This document shows, piece by piece, positions 24,389 through 33,773 of a DNA stretch of 42,944 nt. The stretch is taken from the NCBI RefSeq assembly GCF_000820125.1, contig NZ_CDBY01000012.1, positions 2,342 through 45,285 of the forward strand, in the 5' to 3' direction. Position 1 is the first letter of the stretch. Each line of letters begins with the position of its first letter. Source of the DNA: Aeromonas simiae (GTDB taxonomy: Bacteria > Pseudomonadota > Gammaproteobacteria > Enterobacterales > Aeromonadaceae). The notes under the pieces were generated by a model, which saw nothing but the letters and a program-made list of their open reading frames with translations, searched no databases and was not told the DNA's origin. The position numbers and the translations under genes are program-made.

Positions 24389-25543
24389 ATGGCTTGGAAT
24401 GAGCCTGGAAATAACGGCAAAGACCGTGACCCCTGGGGGAACAACGGCAAGAATCAGGGACCTCCCGATTTGGATGATCTCCTGCGCAATCTGAATCGCC
24501 GCCTGGGCGGTCTGTTCGGTGGCAATCGCAGCGGTGGCAGCGGTATGGGTAAGGCGGGTCTCTCCATCGCGTTGGCGGTGGGGGTCGTCGTCTGGGTGGT
24601 GAGCGGTTTCTACACCATCAAGGAAGCGGAGCGTGGCGTGGTGCTGCGTTTTGGCAACTACTCCCACTCTGTCGAGCCGGGTCTGCGCTGGAAGCCCACC
24701 TTCATCGACGAGGTTTATCCGGTCGATGTGGAGTCGGTTCGCTCCCTGCCGGCCTCCGGCTTCATGCTGACTCAGGATGAGAACCTGGTGCGCGTCGAGA
24801 TGGACGTGCAGTACCGGGTGGTGGATCCGCAGGCGTATTTGTTCAGCGTGACCAATGCCGACGAGAGCCTGAGCCAGGCCACTGACAGCGCCCTGCGCTA
24901 TGTGGTGGGTCACAGCACCATGGATGACATCCTGACCACGGGTCGTGAGAAGGTGCGTCGTGAGACCTGGGACAACCTGGAGAAGATCATCGAGCCTTAT
25001 CACCTGGGCTTGCAGGTTGTTGACGTGAACTTCCTGCCGGCTCGTCCGCCGGAGGAGGTGAAGGATGCATTCGATGACGCCATCTCGGCTCAGGAAGATG
25101 AGCAGCGCTTCATCCGCGAGGCGGAAGCCTATGCCCGTGAAGTAGAGCCGAAGGCCCGTGGTCAGGCCAAGCGCCTGGAAGAGGAAGCCGAAGCCTACAA
25201 ATCGCAGATCGTACTGCGTGCTGCCGGTGAGGTGTCCCGTTTCAACGAGTTGCTGCCTCAGTATCAGGCCGCGCCTAAGCTGACGCGTGACCGTATCTAT
25301 CTCGAGACCATGGAGAAGATCTACCAGCAGGCCAACAAGGTGCTTGTCGATCTGCCCAATGGCAGCAACAGCATGATTTATCTGCCGCTCGACAAGCTGG
25401 GGCAAACGCCTAAGGCTGCCAAGAGTGCCGATGCGTCGAATGCGGTACAGAATGTCACCCCGACCAGCCAGACCGTGGTAGAGGGGGGCAACAGTGCCCC
25501 TGTACCGCTGCGTGGCGGGGATCGTTTCACGGGGAGGAATTGA
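24389..25543 (+). CDS. hflK: FtsH protease modulator HflK
   Basis: With HflC forms the large membrane cage around FtsH. 384 residues from the ATG at 24389. The Gly/Asn-rich cytoplasmic start (MAWNEPGNNG) is typical, then one membrane segment (about 56-77) and an SPFH/band 7 domain beginning KEAERGVVLRFGNYS. A long charged helix (about 220-290, EDEQRFIREAEAYAREVE) and a short disordered C-tail follow. It lies 47 bases after hflX and 4 bases before hflC. A methionine 12 bases upstream was not chosen. Confidence 0.96.
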   Translation: MAWNEPGNNGKDRDPWGNNGKNQGPPDLDDLLRNLNRRLGGLFGGNRSGGSGMGKAGLSIALAVGVVVWVVSGFYTIKEAERGVVLRFGNYSHSVEPGLRWKPTFIDEVYPVDVESVRSLPASGFMLTQDENLVRVEMDVQYRVVDPQAYLFSVTNADESLSQATDSALRYVVGHSTMDDILTTGREKVRRETWDNLEKIIEPYHLGLQVVDVNFLPARPPEEVKDAFDDAISAQEDEQRFIREAEAYAREVEPKARGQAKRLEEEAEAYKSQIVLRAAGEVSRFNELLPQYQAAPKLTRDRIYLETMEKIYQQANKVLVDLPNGSNSMIYLPLDKLGQTPKAAKSADASNAVQNVTPTSQTVVEGGNSAPVPLRGGDRFTGRN

Positions 25544-25547
25544 TCTG

Positions 25548-26429
25548 ATGAAGAAACTGGCTATTGGGCTGGTTGCCCTGGTTGCCCTGATGGGCTTCAC
25601 CTCGGTATTCGTGGTCAAGGAAGGTCAGCGCGGCATCGTCGTGCAGTTTGGTAAGGTGAAGCGTGATGGCGAAGGGCTGCCGCGCATCTACGAGCCGGGC
25701 CTGCACTTCAAGGTGCCCTTCATCGATGGGGTACGCCGCCTCGATGCTCGCATCCAGACGTTGGATGGTCAGGCTGACCGTTTCGTCACCTCGGAGAAGA
25801 AAGACCTTATCATCGACTCCTACGTGAAGTGGCGTATCGATGACTTTGCCAAGTTCTATCTGGCGACCGGCGGTGGTAACCAGGCGCAAGCCGAATCCCT
25901 GCTGCGCCGTCAGATCAACAACGGTCTGCGCTCCCAGATTGGTGGTCGTACCATCAAGGATATCGTCTCCGGCTCTCGTGGCACCGTGATGGAAGAGGCG
26001 CTGAAGAACTCGGCCCGCTCTGCCGAGCTGGGCATTCGGGTGGTGGATGTGCGTATCAAGCAGATCAACCTGCCGACCGAGGTCTCCAACTCCATCTATC
26101 AGCGGATGCGTGCCGAGCGTAATGCCGTTGCCCGTGAGCATCGCTCTCAGGGCCGCGAGAAGGCGGAGGTGTTGCGTGCCGATATCGATCGCAAGGTCAC
26201 CGTGATGATCGCCGAGGCTGAGCGTAAGTCACGCCAACTGCGTGGTGAAGGGGATGCCGAGGCGGCCAAGATCTACGCCGAAACCTACAAGAAGGACCCG
26301 GAGTTCTTCAACTTCGTGCGCAGCATGGAGGCCTACACCAAGAGCTTCTCCGGTGGCGATGACATCATGGTCATCAAACCCGACAGCGAGTTCTTCCGCT
26401 TCCTCAAGCAGCCGCAAGGCGCTCAGTAA
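25548..26429 (+). CDS. hflC: FtsH protease modulator HflC
   Basis: Partner of HflK in the inner-membrane FtsH-HflKC complex. 293 residues with an N-terminal membrane anchor (about 4-23), then the SPFH domain (VVKEGQRGIVVQFG, EPGLHFKVPFIDGVRRLD) and a charged helix (REHRSQGREKAEVLRAD). The start has GGGGAGGAAT upstream inside the hflK end. It closes the nnr-hflC run and is followed by a strong terminator. Confidence 0.97.
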   Translation: MKKLAIGLVALVALMGFTSVFVVKEGQRGIVVQFGKVKRDGEGLPRIYEPGLHFKVPFIDGVRRLDARIQTLDGQADRFVTSEKKDLIIDSYVKWRIDDFAKFYLATGGGNQAQAESLLRRQINNGLRSQIGGRTIKDIVSGSRGTVMEEALKNSARSAELGIRVVDVRIKQINLPTEVSNSIYQRMRAERNAVAREHRSQGREKAEVLRADIDRKVTVMIAEAERKSRQLRGEGDAEAAKIYAETYKKDPEFFNFVRSMEAYTKSFSGGDDIMVIKPDSEFFRFLKQPQGAQ

Positions 26430-26443
26430 GCGAACCTGTGATG

Positions 26444-26470
26444 GGGGCCTGCATGTCAGGCCCCTTTTTT
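26444..26470 (+). terminator. Terminator after hflC
   Basis: 8-bp stem (26444-26451 with 26457-26464), loop CATGT, then six T. It ends the hfl transcript before yjeT. Confidence 0.9.
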
Positions 26471-26483
26471 ATGGAAGCCATGG

Positions 26484-26672
26484 ATGAAGAGTCTGCTCAT
26501 TGGTTTTGGGTTGATGCTGCTGTTCGAAGGGCTTGGCCCTCTGCTGTTTCCCCGTTTGTGGCAGCGGGTGCTGCGCCAGATAGGGGAGTGGCCTGCGGCC
26601 AGCTTGCACCGCTTGGGGGGCGCGCTGGTGGTCAGCGGCCTGGTGATCCTCTGGATGGTCATGCGGGAATAA
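26484..26672 (+). CDS. yjeT: Small inner-membrane protein, DUF2065 (YjeT)
   Basis: 62 residues with two hydrophobic helices (about 2-24 and 40-59) separated by a basic stretch with RLWQRVLRQ, so a small inner-membrane protein. Features FEGLGPLLFP and GLVILW match the YjeT family, which follows hflC in E. coli as well. Function unknown. It begins only 14 bases after the hflC terminator, with GGAAG as ribosome site, so it depends on readthrough or on a promoter that I cannot see. Confidence 0.87.
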   Translation: MKSLLIGFGLMLLFEGLGPLLFPRLWQRVLRQIGEWPAASLHRLGGALVVSGLVILWMVMRE

Positions 26673-26700
26673 AAAAAGAGAGCCTCGGCTCTCTTTTTTT
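26671..26700. terminator. Bidirectional terminator between yjeT and ispB
   Basis: Stem AGAGAGC / GCTCTCT (26677-26683 with 26688-26694), loop CTCG, flanked by A7 and T7, so it can work for both convergent genes. Confidence 0.93.
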
Positions 26701-26716
26701 ATGGGGAAGCGGCGGA

Positions 26717-27688
26717 TCAGGCGCTGCGCTGCACCGCCATGTGAGCCAGCATCTCCAACGCCTCACGATGAGGGCCAGCTGGCAGCGGTGCGAGGGCAGC
26801 AATGGCCTTGTCGGCCTCCTCGCGGGCCCGCTGGCGGGAGTAGTCGAGGGCGCCGGTGCGCTCCAGCGTGGCCAGAACGCGCTCCAGATGGTCCATGCCG
26901 TTGCGCAGCTCGATGGCATCGCGGATCAGCTGGCGCTCCTCTGCATTGCCGGCGGCCATGGCGTGCAGCAGTGGCAGCGTCGGCTTACCTTCGGCCAGAT
27001 CGTCACCGACGTTCTTACCCATGTCCTTGCTGTCGGAGCAGTAGTCCATCACGTCATCGATGATCTGGAAGGCGGTACCGAGATACTTGCCGTAATCGGT
27101 CATGGCCTGCTCGATATCCGGTGACTGATGGGTGAGCACGGCCGCGAGGCGGGTTGCCGCCTCGAACAGCTTGGCGGTCTTGCAGTAGATGACCGTCATG
27201 TAACTCGCTTCGGTGGTATCCGGGTCATTGCAGTTCATCAACTGCAATACCTCTCCCTCGGCAATGGTGTTGGTGGCGTCGGCCAGAATCTCCATGATGC
27301 GCAGATTGGAGAGTTCTGACATCATCTGAAACGAGCGGCTATAGAGGTAGTCCCCCACCAACACGCTGGCGGCGTTACCGAACATGGCGTTGGCGGTCTC
27401 CCGACCGCGGCGCAGATCGGACTCGTCCACCACGTCATCGTGCAGCAGGGTGGAGGTGTGGATGAACTCTATGATGGCGGCCAGTTTGATATGGTCATTG
27501 CCGTCATAACCCAGGGCGCGGGCGGCGAGTACGGTAAGCAGGGGACGCATCCGTTTTCCGCCAGCGCTGATGATGTAGTAGCCGAGCTGGTTGATCAGGC
27601 TGACATCAGACTGCAACCGGTCGATGATCAAAGCGTTGACCGCCGTCATGTCGGCATCGGCCAGCGCGCGAATTCCCTGTTGGTCCAT
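26717..27688 (-). CDS. ispB: Octaprenyl diphosphate synthase
   Basis: Makes the all-trans polyprenyl chain of ubiquinone and menaquinone (EC 2.5.1.90). 323 residues matching E. coli IspB throughout. The first aspartate-rich motif is DDVVD (84-88), the second DDVMD (211-215), with GGKRMRP, GEVLQLMN, KTAKLFEA and GDDLAEGKPTLPLLHA. The chain length (C40) is inferred from the E. coli enzyme. It faces away from rplU as in E. coli. Confidence 0.96.
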   Translation of the reverse strand: MDQQGIRALADADMTAVNALIIDRLQSDVSLINQLGYYIISAGGKRMRPLLTVLAARALGYDGNDHIKLAAIIEFIHTSTLLHDDVVDESDLRRGRETANAMFGNAASVLVGDYLYSRSFQMMSELSNLRIMEILADATNTIAEGEVLQLMNCNDPDTTEASYMTVIYCKTAKLFEAATRLAAVLTHQSPDIEQAMTDYGKYLGTAFQIIDDVMDYCSDSKDMGKNVGDDLAEGKPTLPLLHAMAAGNAEERQLIRDAIELRNGMDHLERVLATLERTGALDYSRQRAREEADKAIAALAPLPAGPHREALEMLAHMAVQRSA

Positions 27689-27741
27689 AGTTCTCGTTGT
27701 CTTGACGGCAGTCGTGACTGCCCTAGATTGCGGTTGCGGGG

Positions 27742-27770
27742 ATTTTACACGAATTCACTATGGGTTACAG
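27742..27770 (-). promoter_or_regulatory. Possible ispB promoter
   Basis: On the minus strand TAAAAT (27747-27742) with CTGTAA 17 bases upstream, about 55 bases before the ispB start. The -35 is poor. Confidence 0.38.
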
Positions 27771-27829
27771 TTAAGCGTTTGGTGTGCCGGCAGAGGTGCG
27801 CACAAAATAAACTTTCTTTGAAATTGACC

Positions 27830-27858
27830 TTGCTTGAGCGGATCAATTTGCGTAAAAT
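27830..27858 (+). promoter_or_regulatory. rplU-rpmA promoter
   Basis: TTGCTT (27830-27835), 17-base spacer and TAAAAT (27853-27858), giving a leader of about 65 bases before rplU. Confidence 0.75.
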
Positions 27859-27885
27859 GCCGGCCCATTGTTATTCAGTTTTTGT

Positions 27886-27913
27886 GCACGTCTGCCAAGA
27901 GCAAAAGATGTGC
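27886..27913 (+). promoter_or_regulatory. Leader hairpin upstream of rplU
   Basis: 8-bp stem GCACGTCT / AGATGTGC with one G-U pair (27886-27893 with 27906-27913) and a 12-base loop. It lies just before the CGGAG ribosome site of rplU and could take part in autoregulation by ribosomal protein. Confidence 0.5.
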
Positions 27914-27930
27914 CTATACGGAGTTAAAAA

Positions 27931-28242
27931 ATGTACGCGGTATTCCAAAGCGGCGGAAAACAACACCGTGTAGCCGAAGGTCAAGTCGTTCGTCTGGAAA
28001 AGCTGGACGTCGAGACCGGTGCTGCCATCGAGTTCGATAAAGTTCTGATGGTTGCCGAAGGCGACACTTTCAAGGTTGGCGCTCCCTTCGTAGAAGGCGG
28101 CAAGGTAACGGCTGAAGTCGTTGCCCACGGCCGTGGCGACAAGGTCATGATCATCAAGTTCCGTCGTCGTAAGCACCATCGTAAGCAGATGGGCCATCGT
28201 CAGTGGTTCACTGAAGTCAAGATCACTGGCATCAGCGCTTAA
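27931..28242 (+). CDS. rplU: 50S ribosomal protein L21
   Basis: 103 residues, exactly the E. coli length. It starts [14 protein letters not shown] and carries the 23S-binding motif [15 protein letters not shown] near the end, then TEVKITGI. First gene of the rplU-rpmA pair, 18 bases before rpmA. It has low-bias, highly expressed codon use compared with neighbours. Confidence 0.98.
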   Translation: MYAVFQSGGKQHRVAEGQVVRLEKLDVETGAAIEFDKVLMVAEGDTFKVGAPFVEGGKVTAEVVAHGRGDKVMIIKFRRRKHHRKQMGHRQWFTEVKITGISA

Positions 28243-28260
28243 TCTTAAGGAGTCCGATAA

Positions 28261-28518
28261 ATGGCACACAAAAAAGCTGGCGGTTCTTCCCGCAACGGTC
28301 GCGATTCCGAAGCCAAACGCCTGGGCGTGAAGCGTTTCGGTGGCGAGTCTGTACTGGCTGGCAACATCATCGTTCGTCAACGTGGTACCAAGTTCCACGC
28401 TGGTGACAATGTTGGTCTGGGCAAGGACCACACCCTGTTCGCTACCGCGAATGGCAAGGTGAAGTTCGAAGTTAAAGGTCCGAAGAACCGTAAGTACGTC
28501 AGCATCGTTGCTGAGTAA
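28261..28518 (+). CDS. rpmA: 50S ribosomal protein L27
   Basis: 85 residues, the E. coli length. The N-terminal [16 protein letters not shown] arm reaches toward the peptidyl transferase centre, followed by GVKRFGGE and [16 protein letters not shown]. No cleavable N-terminal extension of the Firmicutes type. The ribosome site AAGGAG lies in the gap after rplU; a terminator follows. Confidence 0.98.
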   Translation: MAHKKAGGSSRNGRDSEAKRLGVKRFGGESVLAGNIIVRQRGTKFHAGDNVGLGKDHTLFATANGKVKFEVKGPKNRKYVSIVAE

Positions 28519-28540
28519 TTACGGACCGCAAGGATCCGAG

Positions 28541-28567
28541 GCCCCGCCAACTGGCGGGGCTTTTGTT
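28541..28567 (+). terminator. Terminator after rpmA
   Basis: 8-bp stem GCCCCGCC / GGCGGGGC (28541-28548 with 28553-28560), loop AACT, then TTTTGTTTG. Confidence 0.9.
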
Positions 28568-28617
28568 TGTGCAGGAAAACGGAACGCGAAGGGTTCTCCC
28601 CTGACAGCGGGCATTAC

Positions 28618-28623
28618 TATAAT
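28618..28623 (+). promoter_or_regulatory. Candidate -10 element for obgE
   Basis: A perfect TATAAT 37 bases before the obgE start. No good -35 stands at normal distance (CTGACA is only 11 bases away), so an activator or weak promoter is possible. Confidence 0.42.
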
Positions 28624-28650
28624 GGCGTATCGGTTTTCGAGTTGAGGTGA

Positions 28651-29844
<1,194 letters not shown>

Positions 29845-29854
29845 TCCTCACCAG

Positions 29855-29886
29855 AAGCCGCCTCTCATGAGGCGGCTTTTTTGTTT
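29855..29886 (+). terminator. Terminator after obgE
   Basis: 8-bp stem (29857-29864 with 29869-29876), loop TCAT, extended by A-T pairs and followed by T6GTTTT. Confidence 0.92.
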
Positions 29887-29955
29887 TAGTGCAATCCTCC
29901 CTCACGCTGGCTGACGTAGAATGAGCCTTCTCTACTGGCAAGGACTTCAGGGAAG

Positions 29956-30753
29956 ATGAAACAGGTTAGTCCAAGGCGGGTACTGTCGCGGGAGCAGCAG
30001 ACAGAAGTGACCCGCATCATCGTCAAGGTGGCTCAGATGCTGGCCCAGTTCGGGGCAGAGAGCCGCATCATCGAACAAACCACGGTCCGCATCGGGCTGG
30101 CCCTCGGCCTTGAGAGCGTCGAGATGGCCATCTCGTCGAGCGCCATCGTGGTCACCAGTCTCTATGCGGGCAGTTGCGTCACCACCACCCGACGGGTGCG
30201 CGAACACGGCATCAACATGCAGGTGGTGTGCGAGATCCAGCGGATCTGCATCCTGGTCGAGAAGGAGCTTATCGGTGCTATCGAGGTGCGGCAGCGGCTC
30301 GAGGCCATCGTGCCCTTCCACTACCATCCCTGGCTGGTGGTGCCCATGGTCGGTCTCTCCTGCGGCGCTTTCAGCCTGTTGTTTGGCGGTGACTGGCCGG
30401 TCTTTCTCATCACCTCGCTGGCGGCGGCGGTGGCCATGCGGGTACGCCAGCTGATGGCGCGCCATCATCACAGCCCGCTGATCAATTTCGCCGTCACCGG
30501 CTTCATCGCCACCCTGCTTGCCTCGAGTGCCACCTTCTTCGGCTGGGGTGAGCAACCCTATCTGGCGATGGCGGCCAGCGTGCTGCTGCTGGTGCCGGGC
30601 TTCCCGCTCATCAATGCGGTCTCCGACATGGTGAAGGGCTACTTCAACATGGGGCTGGCCCGCTGGGGCACGGCAACCCTGCTCACCATGAGCGCTGCGC
30701 TCGGTATCCTGCTGGCCATGTCGGTGACCGGGATCTGGGGGTGGAAGGTATGA
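29956..30753 (+). CDS. yjjP: Threonine/serine exporter-like protein, YjjP type (DUF1212)
   Basis: Inner-membrane subunit of a ThrE-like split exporter. 265 residues. A soluble N-terminal part has AQFGAESRIIEQTTVRIGLALGL-type sequence, SSSAIVVTS and GINMQVV. About five membrane segments follow (from about 128), ending with the conserved LLLVPGFPLINAVSDM. E. coli YjjP with YjjB has been reported to export succinate; the substrate here is inferred. The gene overlaps the next by 4 bases (ATGA), as expected for two parts of one transporter. Confidence 0.9.
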   Translation: MKQVSPRRVLSREQQTEVTRIIVKVAQMLAQFGAESRIIEQTTVRIGLALGLESVEMAISSSAIVVTSLYAGSCVTTTRRVREHGINMQVVCEIQRICILVEKELIGAIEVRQRLEAIVPFHYHPWLVVPMVGLSCGAFSLLFGGDWPVFLITSLAAAVAMRVRQLMARHHHSPLINFAVTGFIATLLASSATFFGWGEQPYLAMAASVLLLVPGFPLINAVSDMVKGYFNMGLARWGTATLLTMSAALGILLAMSVTGIWGWKV

Positions 30754-31217
30754 TGGATCTGCTCTGGCTTCTGGCCAAGGACGCCTTCTGGTCGGCCATC
30801 CCCGCAGTGGGGTTTGCCATGATTTTCAACGTACCGCCGCGCCTGCTCAAGTATTGCGCCATGGGCGGGGCGCTGGCCCACAGCCTGCGCACCCTGCTCA
30901 TCCACTCCGGGGGGCCGATCGAGTGGGCCACCCTGGCGGCGGCCACCACGGTCGGTTTTGTCTGCGTCTACTGGGCGCGTCGTCTGCTGGTGCCGCGCCC
31001 GGTGTTCAGCGTGGCCAGCATCATTCCGATGATCCCCGGCAGCTTCGCCTTCAAGGCGATGATCTCTATCGTCGAGCTCAACATCAACGGCTTCTCCCTG
31101 ACCTTGCTCGAGAGTGCGCTGGAGAACGGCCTCAAGGCACTGTTCATCGTCGCAGCATTGAGCTTCGGTCTGGCGATCCCCTCATTGGTCGTGTACCGTA
31201 ACCGGCCCATAGTGTGA
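30750..31217 (+). CDS. yjjB: Threonine/serine exporter-like protein, YjjB type (DUF3815)
   Basis: Small membrane partner of the YjjP-like protein, corresponding to the C-terminal half of full-length ThrE. 155 residues with about four to five hydrophobic helices, beginning MMDLLWLLAKDAFWSAIP and containing PRPVFSVASIIPMIPGSFAF, the family signature. I chose the ATG at 30750, which overlaps the yjjP stop; a GTG at 30741 is also in frame. It is followed 10 bases later by folA on the same strand. Confidence 0.9.
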   Translation: MMDLLWLLAKDAFWSAIPAVGFAMIFNVPPRLLKYCAMGGALAHSLRTLLIHSGGPIEWATLAAATTVGFVCVYWARRLLVPRPVFSVASIIPMIPGSFAFKAMISIVELNINGFSLTLLESALENGLKALFIVAALSFGLAIPSLVVYRNRPIV

Positions 31218-31227
31218 GGGAGATGCG

Positions 31228-31716
31228 ATGAAGATAGCCATGATTGCCGCCATGGCCCGGGATCGGGTGATCGGCCGCGACAACGCCATGCCCTGGCATC
31301 TGCCGGCGGATCTGGCCCATTTCAGGCAAGTGACCATGGGCAAGCCGATCCTGATGGGGCGGCGCACCTTCGAATCGATCGGACGCCCGCTGCCGGGTCG
31401 CCGCAATCTGGTGATCAGCTCCAATCCGGACTATGCCCCCGCCGGGGTCGAGGTGGTGGATTCCATTGAAGCGGCGTTTGCCGCTCTGGCGGAGTCGCCG
31501 GAAGTGATGGTGATCGGCGGGGGTCGGCTCTATGGCCAGTTGCTGGATCTGGCCGATACCCTCTACCTGACCCACATCGAGCTGACCGTGGAGGGGGACA
31601 CCCGCTTCCCCGACTACCACCAGCTCTCATGGCGTCAGGTGGCCGAGGAGTCACACCAGCCCGATGAGCGCAACCCCTATGCCTACCGCTTCGAGACATT
31701 GGAGCGGTTGCGCTGA
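31228..31716 (+). CDS. folA: Dihydrofolate reductase
   Basis: Makes tetrahydrofolate with NADPH (EC 1.5.1.3), the chromosomal target of trimethoprim. 162 residues. IAAMARDRVIGRDNAMPWHL is the start region; the catalytic Asp is residue 28 in LPADL. TMGKPILMGRRTFESIGRPL and VIGGGRLYGQLL are the cofactor motifs. The ribosome site GGGAGA is good. It is convergent with apaH, the E. coli layout. Confidence 0.97.
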   Translation: MKIAMIAAMARDRVIGRDNAMPWHLPADLAHFRQVTMGKPILMGRRTFESIGRPLPGRRNLVISSNPDYAPAGVEVVDSIEAAFAALAESPEVMVIGGGRLYGQLLDLADTLYLTHIELTVEGDTRFPDYHQLSWRQVAEESHQPDERNPYAYRFETLERLR

Positions 31717-31732
31717 GAAGCGTAAAAAGCGC

Positions 31733-31758
31733 AGAGGCCACCCTAGGGTGGCCTCTTT
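31733..31758. terminator. Terminator between folA and apaH
   Basis: Perfect inverted repeat of 11 bp (31733-31743 with 31746-31756); effective loop CTAG. T-run of three on the plus side, and a TTTTT a few bases out on the minus side. Confidence 0.8.
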
Positions 31759-31773
31759 GTCATGCCGCGCCTG

Positions 31774-32595
31774 TCACTTGGCGTGAACAGGGCAGGGGGT
31801 GGCGATGAGGGCATCATCCTCGTAGCGCCACAGGGTCAGGCTGTTACCCCAGACACAGCCGGTGTCGAGCGCCTTGATGTCGGCCACGGCGCACTGACCC
31901 ATCAGCGCCGCCCAGTGGCCGAAGACGATGATGGGATCATCGACGTGGTGCTCGCGCTGCTCGAACCAGGGGCGCAGGCCGGGGGTTGACTCCTTCGGCC
32001 CCAGCTTGCACTTGAAGTCGAGACGGCCGTCGAAGTAGCAAAAACGCATCCGGGTGAAGACGTTGATGATGTAGCGGTAGCGCTCGATCCCGGTCAGCTC
32101 GTTGCTCCAGCTGTCGGGGTGATCGCCGTACATGTGCTTGAGCAGCCACTGGTACTGCTCTCCTTGCAACAGGCTTTCGACTTCACGGGCGCACTGGCGG
32201 GCCAGGGTCACGTCCCAGGCTGGTGAGAGGCCGGCGTGCACCATCAGCAGCGGATGCTCGGGGTGTTCGGCCAGCAGCGGCTGGAAGCGCAGCCAGTCGA
32301 GCAGCTCGGCGGCGTCGGGCGCCTTGATGATGGGCTCGATCTTGTCTTTCTTCTTGAGCGTGGCGTGGCCGCCCGCCACTGCAAGCAGATGCAGGTCGTG
32401 ATTGCCGAGCACGGTGACGGCCCGCTCGCCGAGGGATTTGACGAAGCGCAGCACGCTGAGTGAATCGGGGCCGCGGGCGACCAGATCACCGCACAGCCAG
32501 AGGGTATCCTCGGTCGGATCGAACTTGGCAAGGTCCAGCAGACGGCGCAGATCGTCATAGCAGCCCTGGACATCGCCGACAAAACAGTTAGCCAT
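31774..32595 (-). CDS. apaH: Bis(5'-nucleosyl)-tetraphosphatase, symmetrical
   Basis: Cuts Ap4A to two ADP and removes Np4 caps from RNA (EC 3.6.1.41). 273 residues. Metallophosphatase motifs: GDVQGCYDDL (from residue 7), CGDLVARGPDS and VLGNHDLHLL. VHAGLSPAWD and FGHWAALMGQ are also family motifs. Last gene of the leftward lptD-surA-pdxA-rsmA-apaG-apaH run, 6 bases after apaG. Confidence 0.97.
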   Translation of the reverse strand: MANCFVGDVQGCYDDLRRLLDLAKFDPTEDTLWLCGDLVARGPDSLSVLRFVKSLGERAVTVLGNHDLHLLAVAGGHATLKKKDKIEPIIKAPDAAELLDWLRFQPLLAEHPEHPLLMVHAGLSPAWDVTLARQCAREVESLLQGEQYQWLLKHMYGDHPDSWSNELTGIERYRYIINVFTRMRFCYFDGRLDFKCKLGPKESTPGLRPWFEQREHHVDDPIIVFGHWAALMGQCAVADIKALDTGCVWGNSLTLWRYEDDALIATPCPVHAK

Positions 32596-32601
32596 GAAGC
32601 C

Positions 32602-32964
32602 TCAGTTGATGATGTGGGGTACCGCCAGGGTGAAGGGGGCGATGGGAGCTTCAAACTCCTCACCCTCTTCATCCTGCATCAGATAACTGCCTTCCATGAC
32701 CCCCAGCGGGGTATCCAGCGGGACACCGCTCTGGTAGCTGAAGACCTGGCCCGGTGCGATGATGGGCTCCTCGCCAACCACGCCGGGGCCTTCCACTTCG
32801 ATGTGCCGTCCTTCGCCATCGGTGATGAGCCAGCGACGGCGCAGCAACTGCACCGACAGGCTGCCGTGATTCTCGATCTCGATGCGGTAGTTAAACTGCC
32901 ACGGAGATTGGCTCCCCTCCACGTAGGAGGGGAAGGCGTATACCCTGACATCGTGCTTTTCCAT
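32602..32964 (-). CDS. apaG: Co2+/Mg2+ efflux-associated protein ApaG
   Basis: 120-residue beta-sandwich protein of the ApaG family. I chose the ATG at 32964 ([20 protein letters not shown]); the much longer open frame upstream reads into rsmA in another frame. Motifs include FNYRIEIENHG, LLRRRWLITDG, EGPGVVGEEP and the GSYLMQDEEG end motif. Biochemical role unclear; genetic links are to Ap4A and metal tolerance. Its ATG shares one base with the rsmA stop (TGATG), so translation is coupled. Confidence 0.96.
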   Translation of the reverse strand: MEKHDVRVYAFPSYVEGSQSPWQFNYRIEIENHGSLSVQLLRRRWLITDGEGRHIEVEGPGVVGEEPIIAPGQVFSYQSGVPLDTPLGVMEGSYLMQDEEGEEFEAPIAPFTLAVPHIIN

Positions 32965-33773
32965 CAGGCCGCCTGTTGATCTGCCAGCCAGTTGGCGATC
33001 ATGACGAACTGCTCCACCGAGAGGTTCTCCGGGCGCAGGTTGCCATCGATGCCCAGTCCGGCCAGTTGTTCGGCGGTGATGAAGTTGGAGAAGCAGTTGC
33101 GGATGGTCTTGCGGCGTTGGCCGAAGCCCTCGGTGCAGACCCGGCTTAGCAGGCGCACGTCCTTGGCCACGAAGGGTTTCTGCTTGTGGGGCATCAGGCG
33201 AACCACGGCGGAGTCGACCTTGGGGGCCGGCTTGAAGGCGCCGGGGCCCACTTCCAGCACCGGGATGACCTGGCAGTAGTACTGGGTCATCACGCTCAGG
33301 CGCCCATAGGCCTTGCTGCCGGGGCCGGCCGCCAGACGCAGTACCACTTCCTTTTGCAGCATGAAGTGCATGTCTTGCACCTGCTCGGCGTATTCGCACA
33401 GGTGGAAGATCAGCGGGGTCGAGATGTTGTAGGGCAGGTTGCCGAAGATGCGCAGGGGGCGGCCCGGCTGCATCAGGGTGCTGAAGTCGAAGCGCATGGC
33501 ATCGGCCTCGATCACTGTCAGCTTCTTGGAGAGCACCGGGTGCTCGCGCAGGCGAGCCGCCAGATCGCGGTCGAGCTCGACCACGGTCATGTGGTCGATC
33601 CGCTCGCAGACCGGCTCGGTCAACGCGGCCAGACCCGGGCCGATTTCCACCAGGTTTTCACCCGACTGGGGATAGATGGCATCGACGATCTGGCCGATGA
33701 CGTAGCGATCGTGCAGGAAGTTCTGACCGAAACGCTTGCGGGCCGTATGGCCCATGTGCACCTTACTATTCAT
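32964..33773 (-). CDS. rsmA: 16S rRNA dimethyladenosine transferase
   Basis: Methylates A1518 and A1519 of 16S rRNA (EC 2.1.1.182). 269 residues. The start [20 protein letters not shown] matches the family, so the upstream ATG was kept. SAM-binding [13 protein letters not shown], catalytic [12 protein letters not shown] and the C-terminal RRKTIRNCF are present. It overlaps pdxA by 4 bases (ATGA). Confidence 0.97.
   Translation of the reverse strand: MNSKVHMGHTARKRFGQNFLHDRYVIGQIVDAIYPQSGENLVEIGPGLAALTEPVCERIDHMTVVELDRDLAARLREHPVLSKKLTVIEADAMRFDFSTLMQPGRPLRIFGNLPYNISTPLIFHLCEYAEQVQDMHFMLQKEVVLRLAAGPGSKAYGRLSVMTQYYCQVIPVLEVGPGAFKPAPKVDSAVVRLMPHKQKPFVAKDVRLLSRVCTEGFGQRRKTIRNCFSNFITAEQLAGLGIDGNLRPENLSVEQFVMIANWLADQQAA

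Noticed and set aside
32965..33399. N-terminal extension of apaG of about 145 residues
   Set aside because: It overlaps rsmA in another frame, has Arg/Gly/Pro-rich nonsense composition, and the family start is at 32964.
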